From JADJPF01 sp964492845 (GTDB taxonomy: Bacteria > Acidobacteriota > Blastocatellia > Chloracidobacteriales > JADJPF01), in assembly GCA_964492845.1 (NCBI GenBank), contig CAZBMZ010000012.1, positions 62,001 to 126,000 of the forward strand: 64,000 nt of DNA. The letters run 5' to 3'. Below, in pieces: positions 17,697 to 25,515 of this stretch. Below the pieces are notes generated by a model that was not told the DNA's origin, searched no databases, and saw nothing but the letters and a program-made list of their open reading frames with translations. Each line of letters opens with the position of its first letter. The first letter of the stretch is position 1. The translations under genes were made by a program, and so were the position numbers.

Positions 17697-18380
17697 ATGA
17701 ACTGTTTAGACTGTCAAGATTTACTTTCAGAATATATTGATGGAGATCTCAAACCAAATAAAAGACTTCTGGTTAGTGATCACTTAAAAGATTGTCAAGA
17801 ATGTAGTTTAACTCATCAAGACTTAAAACAAATTGTTGGTATTAGTCAACAACTTCCTTTGTTAGTCCCAAAAACAGCCCTTTGGAAAAATATAGAAAAA
17901 GAAATTAAAGAGCTTTCTCTTCCAACTCTCCCTAAAACACAAAGTACTTGGTCAAGATTCTGGAATCATAGATTCCAATTTAGTATCTCTGTGCCGCAAT
18001 TAACAGGCTCTTTGGCAGGTTTAGCAACAATAGTTTTACTAGCAAGTAATTTTATTTATTCACCTCAAAACCTTGCAAGTACCCCTTCTCAAGGTACTGT
18101 TATAGCAAAACCTATTACTTACATTAGTAATACTACAGAAATGGAATTAACTAGTACAATAGATAGATTGTCTCATACTATTACAGAGCGTTACAAAGAT
18201 TGGGATCCACAAGTACAAAAGCTCTATGATCGTAACCTAGCAGCAATTGACCAATCTATTGAAGAATGTAGTCAACTAGCACAAAAAAATCCATCAGATC
18301 CTATTGTGCATGAGCTAATGGTTACAGCTTATCAAGAAAAAATAAGGCTTTTAGAGCAATTTCTATTTTTACATAAGTAA
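17697..18380 (+). CDS. Zinc-binding (ZAS) transmembrane anti-sigma factor
   Basis: A 227-residue partner of the upstream sigma factor. The N terminus has CLDC at residues 3-6 and the ZAS signature HLKDCQEC near 28-35 (H-x3-C-x2-C), which binds zinc and wraps the sigma factor. A single transmembrane helix lies near 104-121 (GSLAGLATIVLLASNFIY). The roughly 100-residue exported part is helical and has no known domain. The ATG follows the sigma stop by one base, so translation is probably coupled. The redox-sensitive zinc site suggests control by thiol or envelope stress, which is an inference from the family. Confidence 0.85.
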   Translation: MNCLDCQDLLSEYIDGDLKPNKRLLVSDHLKDCQECSLTHQDLKQIVGISQQLPLLVPKTALWKNIEKEIKELSLPTLPKTQSTWSRFWNHRFQFSISVPQLTGSLAGLATIVLLASNFIYSPQNLASTPSQGTVIAKPITYISNTTEMELTSTIDRLSHTITERYKDWDPQVQKLYDRNLAAIDQSIEECSQLAQKNPSDPIVHELMVTAYQEKIRLLEQFLFLHK

Positions 18381-18386
18381 AATACA

Positions 18387-19127
18387 ATGATTAAGAAATT
18401 TAATATTATTAATAACATAACTAGAATTACGTTTTTTGGTGGGTTGTTAGTAGTAGTGTTATTTTCTCCAGATATTTCTGCTAACGCATTTAAGAATTAT
18501 TCAAAGCATTTTAAGGTTTCTCCTCAAAATGCTTCCCTTGATATTTATAATCCAACAGGTTCTATTAAAATAACAACTTGGGATAAGGCAGAAATAAAGC
18601 TTTCTGCCTTTTTAGATGACCATGTAGAAGTATTAGAACGTCAACAAGGTAGCAGCATCGAAATAGAGGTTCATTGCGCTAAAATAGGCCAAGCTCGCTT
18701 TGAAGTTAATATCCCTCAAGAATGTACATTAGATCTTACATGCTTAAATGGGCCAATTGAAGTTTGGTCAGTTTCAGGGCCAATATCTGCACAAACAACA
18801 GAAGGCGAAATAACCCTTCAGGATTTAACTAGCAATAATATTGTTGCTAAAACTACTAGAGGTGTTATTTCTTACAAAGGTATCCTGGACAAAAAAGGCA
18901 TTTATAATTTTTCTTCAATAGAAAATTCTATCAACATTACTATTCCTGCTAGTAATTCTTTTACTCTTTCCGCTACAGCTTCACCAGGAAAAGTTCATTT
19001 AGGTGGCTTTAGCCTAACAGATTCTATCCCACATGAAAGGCGTATATCAGGAAAATACGGCGGTGGAGGAGCAATGCTAAATATTAATTCTCATCATGGA
19101 GAAATTAATTTACATAAACAGCCTTAA
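18387..19127 (+). CDS. DUF4097-like secreted beta-helix protein
   Basis: A 246-residue protein with an N-terminal hydrophobic segment (residues 12-32) that is a signal peptide or anchor. The rest is beta-rich with repeated short strands. It starts with the typical DUF4097 pattern: a sequence-structured LDIYNPTGSIKITTWD, then GPIEVWSVSGPISAQTTEGEI and TTRGVISYKG. Such proteins often sit next to ECF sigma/anti-sigma pairs, as here (6 bases after the anti-sigma gene), and may be part of the envelope stress response. The molecular function is unknown. Confidence 0.65.
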   Translation: MIKKFNIINNITRITFFGGLLVVVLFSPDISANAFKNYSKHFKVSPQNASLDIYNPTGSIKITTWDKAEIKLSAFLDDHVEVLERQQGSSIEIEVHCAKIGQARFEVNIPQECTLDLTCLNGPIEVWSVSGPISAQTTEGEITLQDLTSNNIVAKTTRGVISYKGILDKKGIYNFSSIENSINITIPASNSFTLSATASPGKVHLGGFSLTDSIPHERRISGKYGGGGAMLNINSHHGEINLHKQP

Positions 19128-19147
19128 TTGATATTAAGAAAATAAAT

Positions 19148-19783
19148 TTAATTAGTCGTTTTTTGTTTCTCTTCTTGTAATTTCTTTAAGATTTTCTTTA
19201 TTGGTGGCCGATCGCTAGAACGTTTACTAATATAAGAATAGGCTAGCTTATCACCAGGCAAAATTATAAAGGCTCCACCTTGTTGATATGGATCACCTTG
19301 AACACGTCCTTGAAAATTACCTGTAAATAAGGCTTTTAATGCTGGTAGAAAATTGCGTGGGCCTATTGTTGCTAACTTGCCTCGTTTTAATCCAGCAGCA
19401 TTATAAGAAGCTAAAGAAGGATCAACATAAAGAGGTGTCTCTAATTTTAATTTCTTTTGAAAAGCTGTAGCAAATTCTACTCGCCCATTACCAACAATAA
19501 CTAACTCTGCACCTAATTTATGAATTTCATCTACTTTTTCACGCAACTGCGTGACTTGTTCACGACAAAGCAGTCAACCAAAATGACGGATAAAAACTAA
19601 AACTATAGGCTTTTCTTGCCAAATACTACCTAACAAAACCTGATTGCCGCTTATGTCTGTAACTAGGCTGTTGCTAAGAGCAACAATATCTGTTTTGCCT
19701 TCACCGCTAGCTAAAATATTTGGAGTAAATAGTAAAAAACTTACTAAGCTAAATAAAATCAAGCAAATACTTAATTTCTTCAT
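19148..19783 (-). CDS. Peroxiredoxin-like selenoprotein (SelU/PRX-like2 type) with in-frame TGA
   Basis: Two same-frame segments, 19783-19577 and 19573-19148, are separated only by a TGA at 19576-19574. Read through, they give one 211-residue protein. It has a signal peptide (1-26), then IVLVFIRHFG, the TGA, LLCREQ, and an intact C-terminal thioredoxin-fold half with VIVGNG, YVDPSLASYNAAGLKRG and a QGDPYQQGGAFII stretch. Relatives of the AhpC/TSA PRX-like2 group have cysteine at the TGA position, in C-x-x-C. The TGA replaces exactly that residue, giving U-x-x-C, the arrangement known from SelU. A hairpin at 19554-19539 could be the bacterial SECIS. The ATG has AAGGA upstream. The alternative is a nonsense mutation or a read error. 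No sel genes lie in the window. Confidence 0.75.
19539..19576 (-). promoter_or_regulatory. TGA codon and candidate bacterial SECIS hairpin
   Basis: On the minus strand, TCACGC (19554-19549) and GCGTGA (19544-19539) form a perfect 6-bp stem with the loop AGTT. It begins 19 bases after the TGA at 19576-19574. Bacterial SECIS elements lie inside the coding region shortly behind the TGA, with a small apical loop carrying a G and often GU, which this loop has. Competing pairings exist (ACTGC with GCAGT, and CGTGA with TCACG), so the fold is not certain. Confidence 0.45.
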
Positions 19784-19813
19784 TTATTTTTTCCTTGCAC
19801 AAAAATTTATCTC

Positions 19814-20758
19814 CTAGCTTTCGCGCTTTTTATTATTTTCTTTTACAGCTTTTATATTACGTAAAAAACCAGCGTGTTTTGGTCTTGCAACAGGGCTAGC
19901 CTTAAAACGTTCTTTAAATTCCACTGCTGTAATCTCTGATAACTCTGATAAAAGCGGTGAGACATTGCTATCTCTTGGATAAAATTCTTCTATGCTAGTT
20001 TCTTTAGAAAACCGATTCCAAGGACATACATCTTGGCAAATATCACAACCAAAAATCCAGTTTTGCAAATTATTAGCTATTGGTTCCGGTAAAACTGGGT
20101 CTTTTAACTCAATAGTCCCATAGGAAATACAAAGACTTCCATCTACTAAATATGGCTCAACTATTGCACCTGTCGGACAAGCATCTATACAGCGCGTACA
20201 AGTACCACAAAAGTCTGGTACTTCCACTTTTTCATAATCCAACTTTAAATTAATTAAGATTTCACCTAAAAAAATCCAAGAACCATAGTCCCTAGTAATT
20301 ACATTGGTATGTTTGCCTAGCCAGCCTATTCCAGCCTTTACTGCCCAAACCTTGTCCATCATTGGCCCGGCATCAACAAAATATCTACCCTCTGCACTTG
20401 GTTCTACTAACTTAATCCACTCTAAAAGTAACTTTAGCTTTTCGCCTAACACATCATGATAGTCATCTCCCCAAGCATAACGCGAAATCTTCCCCCTATC
20501 AGCATCATCACTATGTTTATCGGGAGTATAATAATTTAAGGCTACTGCAATAATACTTTCAACTGTAGGTAGTAATAATTTAGGATCCGCTGATTTCTCT
20601 GCATTTCGAGCTAAATAACCCATCTTGCCATGATAACCACGACTTAACCATTCATCCAGTAAACTACCTTCTTTTTCTAGCCTTTGAGCAGGTACAATAC
20701 CAATCTTTGTAAGTCCTAATTCATAAGCTTTTTCCTTAATTTCTGCTGAAGTAATCAT
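19814..20758 (-). CDS. queG: Epoxyqueuosine reductase QueG
   Basis: A cobalamin-dependent iron-sulfur enzyme that reduces epoxyqueuosine to queuosine in tRNA, the last step of queuosine synthesis. It has 314 residues. The N-terminal domain (LTKIGIVPA) and the segment RYAWGDDYH match the family, as do RYFVDAGPMMDK and WLGKHTNVI. Two ferredoxin clusters are visible: CGTCTRCIDACP near 185 and CDICQDVCPWN near 238. It is shorter than the E. coli protein (379) because it lacks the C-terminal HEAT-like extension, as do many homologues. The M28 peptidase gene ends 6 bases upstream of its start, so the two are co-transcribed. Confidence 0.92.
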   Translation of the reverse strand: MITSAEIKEKAYELGLTKIGIVPAQRLEKEGSLLDEWLSRGYHGKMGYLARNAEKSADPKLLLPTVESIIAVALNYYTPDKHSDDADRGKISRYAWGDDYHDVLGEKLKLLLEWIKLVEPSAEGRYFVDAGPMMDKVWAVKAGIGWLGKHTNVITRDYGSWIFLGEILINLKLDYEKVEVPDFCGTCTRCIDACPTGAIVEPYLVDGSLCISYGTIELKDPVLPEPIANNLQNWIFGCDICQDVCPWNRFSKETSIEEFYPRDSNVSPLLSELSEITAVEFKERFKASPVARPKHAGFLRNIKAVKENNKKRES

Positions 20759-20764
20759 AAAAAA

Positions 20765-22177
20765 TTATCGTGGTAGCGCGTTTGGCATATCAGCCAAAAC
20801 ATAAGCCATAACTGCCACTGTAGCAACATTTAAGGCTAAATCTGTTCTATCCATTTTTTCAAATGTGTCTGCTTGGGTATGATGAATATCAAAATAATGA
20901 CTAGCATCATTAGATAAACCTAGTCCAGGCACACCAGCACCAGTTAAAACAGAAATATCTGCTCCTACACTACCTTGACTACGTCGAACGTTATCAGACT
21001 TAAGATTATGTAGTAGTCCAGAAATATCTTGAATAATATTAAAAGCTTCGTCTTTACCTTGAAAAGAAAAGCCTAGCGGACGAGTCCCACCAGAATCAGC
21101 TTCCATTGCCACAATATGTTTATCAAACTCTTGCTTATGTGCATCAGCGTAAGCAACTCCACCATTTAAGCCATTTTCCTCATTAGTATAAAGGACAACT
21201 CTAATTGTCCGGCGAGGTCGTAAACCCAAACGTGCTAAAATGCGCGCAGCTTCCATAACAATTACACAACCGGCACCATCATCATTTGAGCCTGTTCCAA
21301 CATCCCAAGAATCTAAATGTCCGCTAATTAAAATTACCTCATCTGGCTTTTCAGATCCCCTTATTTCACCAATTACATTAGCAGACTCAGCATCCGGTAA
21401 AGTTTGCGCTCCAAGTTTTAAGTTAACAACAATTTTTTCACCACGTAAAAATAGCCGTTGCATAAGTTCAGCATTTTCAATAGTAACAGCAGCAGCAGGT
21501 ATTTTAGTTATATCATCTTGATAGCGCATGGCACCCGTATGAGGAGTATTTAAGCTAACTGTAGTAACAGATCTTACTAGTGTAGCAATCGCTCCATATT
21601 TAGCAGCATTTATAGCTCCATTACCACGATATCTTACAGCTTCACCATAGGCTTGACCCGTAGGCAAATCTTTACGCATAGGAAAATTATATAAAACAAT
21701 TTTTCCTTTTACCTGTGTTCCTAATTTGTCTAGCTCTTCAAAATTTCTTACTACAACTACTTCGCCCGTAACACCTTCGCTAGGTGTTCCCACAGTTCCA
21801 CCAAGCCCCAAAATAGTTAGTTTATGTTTAGCTGGAGCAATTATTTCGGCTGATTCTGCACCACGTACCCAATGAGGCACCATTACTTTTTCTGTGTAAA
21901 CATTATCTAATCCATCAGCTTTCATTGCTTTAACAGCCCACGCTATTGCTTGGTTAAGCTCTGCTGAACCGCTTAAACGATGTCCAATGCTATCGCTTAA
22001 ATACTCTAATTTTTCATAAGCTTGACCTTCAACCAAAGCACTCCCAATAATTTGTGAAGCTGTCTTTGCATAATCTTTGCTTAATTTCTTTTCATCTGCT
22101 TTAACTGAAATATCAGTAGTAACCAAAATAATATTACTAATTAAAATAATAGACAGTAAAAATGCTAACAATCGCAT
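20765..22177 (-). CDS. Secreted M28 family metallopeptidase
   Basis: A 470-residue zinc aminopeptidase or carboxypeptidase with a signal peptide (residues 1-27, LLAFLLSIILISNIILVTT). A PA-domain insert lies near 130-230 (KGKIVLYNF, AATLVRSV). The M28 catalytic domain starts near 270. It has the zinc ligand and catalytic motif SGHLDSWDVGTGSNDDGAG, the EENGLNGG motif with the catalytic glutamate pair, MEADSGG, and the last ligand in DASHYFDIHHTQADT. This is close to the plasma glutamate carboxypeptidase type. It works outside the cytoplasm on peptides. QueG follows in the same direction after 6 bases. Confidence 0.9.
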   Translation of the reverse strand: MRLLAFLLSIILISNIILVTTDISVKADEKKLSKDYAKTASQIIGSALVEGQAYEKLEYLSDSIGHRLSGSAELNQAIAWAVKAMKADGLDNVYTEKVMVPHWVRGAESAEIIAPAKHKLTILGLGGTVGTPSEGVTGEVVVVRNFEELDKLGTQVKGKIVLYNFPMRKDLPTGQAYGEAVRYRGNGAINAAKYGAIATLVRSVTTVSLNTPHTGAMRYQDDITKIPAAAVTIENAELMQRLFLRGEKIVVNLKLGAQTLPDAESANVIGEIRGSEKPDEVILISGHLDSWDVGTGSNDDGAGCVIVMEAARILARLGLRPRRTIRVVLYTNEENGLNGGVAYADAHKQEFDKHIVAMEADSGGTRPLGFSFQGKDEAFNIIQDISGLLHNLKSDNVRRSQGSVGADISVLTGAGVPGLGLSNDASHYFDIHHTQADTFEKMDRTDLALNVATVAVMAYVLADMPNALPR

Positions 22178-22304
22178 AAAATATAGCCCTCAAGTTTTTA
22201 ATTTTTAGTGATTTTTTATAGATAAATATTTAGACGGCTTATTATAACTAGCTAAAAACCTTTTGGCGAGTAACTGTTATCCATTTAACTTTTATTAACA
22301 AAAT

Positions 22305-22442
22305 AAAAAGCCATCACCTTTGTGATGGCTTGACTTGTGTATTTAGAGCTAATCTGGAGGAAAACTAAGGAAAATCAAAAAATAATGTCTGCTTAATTTA
22401 AGATCTTTTCATTAGTTTTGATATTGAAAATCAAAGTCAATT
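22305..22442 (-). ncRNA. Candidate small RNA or attenuated leader upstream of the M28 gene
   Basis: A well-formed sigma-70 promoter (22476-22449, minus strand) would start RNA near 22442, and a strong terminator at 22331-22308 would end it near 22305, about 138 bases long. No open frame longer than a few codons with a ribosome site is seen in between. It could be an independent small RNA or a leader of the M28-queG operon controlled by early termination. The sequence matches no RNA family I recognise. Confidence 0.35.
22308..22331 (-). terminator. Orphan rho-independent terminator
   Basis: AAGCCATCAC at 22308-22317 and GTGATGGCTT at 22322-22331 form a perfect 10-bp stem with a 4-base loop. 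On the minus strand it is followed by TTTTTATTTTG. It lies upstream of the M28 start and downstream of no known gene on either strand. Confidence 0.75.
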
Positions 22443-22448
22443 TCATAC

Positions 22449-22476
22449 ATAATACTCGTTAAATTTTTATTGTCAA
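22449..22476 (-). promoter_or_regulatory. Sigma-70-like promoter, minus strand
   Basis: On the minus strand, TTGACA (22476-22471) and TATTAT (22454-22449) are separated by 16 bases. This is one of the best promoter matches in the window. It is 118 bases ahead of the orphan terminator. Confidence 0.5.
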
Positions 22477-22623
22477 ACAAAGTTTCCCGGCTATTTTCCT
22501 TTTTCAATTTTACAAAATATAAACAAAATAATTTTTTATTTTAAGCTAAAATTTTGTTTTTATTTGGTAGTTTAATGGTGTATGATAGCTGGCGATATTT
22601 GCTAGCAAAACTATGGAGAAATA

Positions 22624-23964
22624 ATGGCGATAAATTGGACTAAAGATCAAGTTATTGCACTTAGCCCAGATGCAAGCTCAACAAAAGCTGGACAAGGATT
22701 AACTAACAAAAGCAAATGGCAATCTTTAGGCTGTGACGAGCTTTTTGCTTGGGGTGAATGTAAAGGAAGCGGTAAAGATCCTTATAAAGTACAAATTGAT
22801 TTAAGCGAGCCTGCTTTTAAGTGTAGTTGCCCTAGTCATAAATTCCCTTGTAAACACTGTTTAGGTCTATTTTTAATGCTTGTTAACCAGGAAAGTTCTT
22901 TTACTGAAAAAGATCAACCTCTTTGGGTAAAAGAATGGATAGAATCGCGCACTAAAAAGGCTGAAAAACAAGCTAAAAAGGCCGAAAAACAAGCCACAGA
23001 GCCAAAAAAAGCTCCCGACATTGAGAAACAAGCTGCCCGTGCAGCCGAACGTGAAACAAAAGTAAAAGCGGGTATCCAAGAATTAGAACTTTGGCTAAAA
23101 GACTTGATCCGCCAAGGTTTAAGTGTTGCTCAAGGCCAAAAATATTCTTTTTGGGATACTCCAGCAGCTAGAATGGTGGATGCACAAGCTCCAGGACTTG
23201 CTAGAATGCTACGCGAAATGGCAAATATTCCTGCTTCAGGTGTAGCTTGGCAAGACCGGCTTTTAGAAAAATTATCTCTCTTACATTTAATTATTGAAGG
23301 TTATAAAAATATAGAAAACTTGCCCTCTGCCAATCAACAAGATATTCGTTTGCTAATTGGTTGGACACAAAGCCAAGAAGAATTACTTAATCAGCCAGGA
23401 GTTTTTGATAATTGGCTAATACTTGGTCAAAGAGTGGAAAGTGATTCTTTAACACCTACACTTAAATCACAGCGTATTTGGTTAAAAGGTGAACAAACTA
23501 ATCAGTTTGCCTTAATACTAAATTTTATTTTTGGTAATCAACCTATAGACACTAGCTTTATTTCTGGGACAACTTTACCTGCTGAACTAGTATTTTTTCC
23601 TGGCACAGTCCCATTAAGAGCTTTAGTTAAAAATCGTCAAGCTTTTACTTCAACAAATGAGGTTAAACTATTTTCTAATATCTTAGAATTTACTAGTAGT
23701 TGCGCCGATGCTTTAGCGAAAAACCCTTGGCTAGAACGTTTTCCTTGTGCAATAGAAAATCTAACTCTTTTACCTAAAGAAGATGAATGGCTATTTTGTG
23801 ATAATTTAGGTTATGAATTAAGTATTAGTAAAATTTATAGCAATATTTGGTTTTTACTGGCAATTAGTGGAGGTCATCCCGTCAAAGTTTTTGGAGAATA
23901 CTATAAAGATAGAATTTGGCCTTTAAGCGTTTGGGCAGAAAATCAAATTTATTTTGTTGGTTAG
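22624..23964 (+). CDS. SWIM zinc-finger protein
   Basis: A 446-residue protein with a SWIM zinc finger at about residues 65-80 (FKCSCPSHKFPCKHCLGL, the C-x-C-xn-C-x-H pattern). A Lys/Glu/Ala-rich coiled segment follows at 105-145. The C-terminal 300 residues are helical and match no named domain that I know. SWIM fingers bind DNA or proteins. It is the first gene of the MoxR-VWA operon; the next gene starts 12 bases after its stop. This companion set suggests an adaptor or recognition role, which is an inference. Confidence 0.8.
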   Translation: MAINWTKDQVIALSPDASSTKAGQGLTNKSKWQSLGCDELFAWGECKGSGKDPYKVQIDLSEPAFKCSCPSHKFPCKHCLGLFLMLVNQESSFTEKDQPLWVKEWIESRTKKAEKQAKKAEKQATEPKKAPDIEKQAARAAERETKVKAGIQELELWLKDLIRQGLSVAQGQKYSFWDTPAARMVDAQAPGLARMLREMANIPASGVAWQDRLLEKLSLLHLIIEGYKNIENLPSANQQDIRLLIGWTQSQEELLNQPGVFDNWLILGQRVESDSLTPTLKSQRIWLKGEQTNQFALILNFIFGNQPIDTSFISGTTLPAELVFFPGTVPLRALVKNRQAFTSTNEVKLFSNILEFTSSCADALAKNPWLERFPCAIENLTLLPKEDEWLFCDNLGYELSISKIYSNIWFLLAISGGHPVKVFGEYYKDRIWPLSVWAENQIYFVG

Positions 23965-23976
23965 GGAGTTTATCAA

Positions 23977-25515
23977 ATGTGGCAAGATCTTATATCAACA
24001 GCACTTATTGGAACACAAAGACACCAAAACGAAATATCTATTAATTCCAGTAGTGAAAACTTAAATTCCCTTCTTACTCAAATTAATTCTAGCAATGATA
24101 CTGAACAAAAATTACTTTCCTTAGCTACAACTCTTTCTGTGTATCAAAAAATCGGGCAACTACCTAGTAAAACTACTTTGAATAAACTTGAACCTGCTGA
24201 TTTAGATGATTTGCCTGTATGTAAAGCTGCTTATGCGGTTTTACTACAAACACTTGGAGGAAAACATAGAAATGTATTTCCAGAAGCTATAAATCTACTG
24301 GCAAAACTTGGTAAGCGTGTCCCACCTGATATGTTATTTCCTCTATTAGAGTATGGTAAAGTCCTTGAAGATTCTCATCCAATTATTCGTCAAATAATAG
24401 GCAAACGTGGTCAATGGCTGGCTAGCCTTAACCCTAATTGGGAGTATGCTCAACAATTAAATTTAACTGAAAACAAGGTTGAAGAAATTTGGAAAACAGG
24501 CACCCAACATGATCGAACCACCCTACTTGAAACCTTACGCAAAAATAACCCTAAACAAGCTCGTGAACTACTTTTAACCTCTTGGCAAAAAGAGCCAGCA
24601 AACATTAGAGTAAAGCTTATTTCTTTTCTAAAAACAAATTTAAGTGATGATGATGAAACATTTTTAGAAGCTGCCTTAGATGATCGCAGCAAAGAGGTTC
24701 GTATTGAAGCAAAGAGGTTACTAGCTCATTTACCAAATTCTCAATTTCAAGCTCGCATTCAACAATGTGCTCGCTCATTTGTACAACTAAAAACTCAAAA
24801 GAAAAGAACTTTTATAGATGTAGAAATTCCACCTATAACTAAAGAACTAGTGAGAGATTTTCCTTACATTGAAGACCAGAATGGCAAAGGTTCTTTTCTA
24901 AATTCTTTATTTATTCAAATTGTTCCTGATTTTTGGTGTAAAGAATGGAATATTTCTTGGCTAGAGTTAATGGATTTAATAAAAACAAGCGATTGGCAAC
25001 ACCATTTAGAAAGTGGGTTGTTGCACTCATTGAGAGAGCACCCAAATTTAGATTTATTAACCACTCACTTAGAATACTTAATATCAATAACTAAGAAAAA
25101 ATATATTAGCCGGTTTATTGATAAAAATCCTTTTTCAAATTTATCTAATGAAGAAAAAGAAATTCTACTTATTTTTGTTTTAGATCATATTCCTGTAATT
25201 AGTGATGAAAACATCTTTCTTATTAATTTCTTAACCCCCAAGCCTGGTACTTATTGGAGTGAAGAAGTATCAAAAAAATTACTTGGAGCCACAATAGCAG
25301 CTATTAGAGAAAATCAAAAGCCTAGCTATGCTTTATTGTATTGGTTTAATACCTTTGCCATTTATATACCTTTGATTGAATCATCTAAAGAAATACTTGA
25401 GCTATTTAAGCCTGAAATATTTAGTGAAGAATGGAAAGCTTGGGGAAAAGCTCTTGAAGAATTTAAAGACACTTTAGAATTTCGCCTCAATATGTTTAAG
25501 GAGTTTAATTTATGA
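23977..25515 (+). CDS. DUF5691-type HEAT-like helical protein
   Basis: A 512-residue, almost wholly helical soluble protein. It opens with the characteristic LISTALIGTQR segment. A middle region at about 180-260 has HEAT-like repeats (AALDDRSKEVRIEAKRLLAHLP). This matches the DUF5691 family, which is found together with SWIM, MoxR and VWA proteins. The function is unknown, and a scaffold role is plausible. Its stop overlaps the start of the MoxR gene by 4 bases (ATGA), a sign of translational coupling. Confidence 0.7.
   Translation: MWQDLISTALIGTQRHQNEISINSSSENLNSLLTQINSSNDTEQKLLSLATTLSVYQKIGQLPSKTTLNKLEPADLDDLPVCKAAYAVLLQTLGGKHRNVFPEAINLLAKLGKRVPPDMLFPLLEYGKVLEDSHPIIRQIIGKRGQWLASLNPNWEYAQQLNLTENKVEEIWKTGTQHDRTTLLETLRKNNPKQARELLLTSWQKEPANIRVKLISFLKTNLSDDDETFLEAALDDRSKEVRIEAKRLLAHLPNSQFQARIQQCARSFVQLKTQKKRTFIDVEIPPITKELVRDFPYIEDQNGKGSFLNSLFIQIVPDFWCKEWNISWLELMDLIKTSDWQHHLESGLLHSLREHPNLDLLTTHLEYLISITKKKYISRFIDKNPFSNLSNEEKEILLIFVLDHIPVISDENIFLINFLTPKPGTYWSEEVSKKLLGATIAAIRENQKPSYALLYWFNTFAIYIPLIESSKEILELFKPEIFSEEWKAWGKALEEFKDTLEFRLNMFKEFNL

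Larger units (their letters stand above)
22178..22623 (+). other. Intergenic region between divergent genes with an orphan promoter and terminator
   Basis: There is no credible protein gene in these 446 bases. They hold a minus-strand promoter and terminator pair described separately. A plus-strand TATGAT (22581-22586) could be the -10 of the SWIM operon. The operon start ATG at 22624 has GGAG a few bases upstream. Confidence 0.6.

Noticed and set aside
22395..22446. A 17-codon frame in the small RNA candidate region
   Set aside because: Its ATG would lie ahead of the predicted transcription start, and it has no ribosome site.
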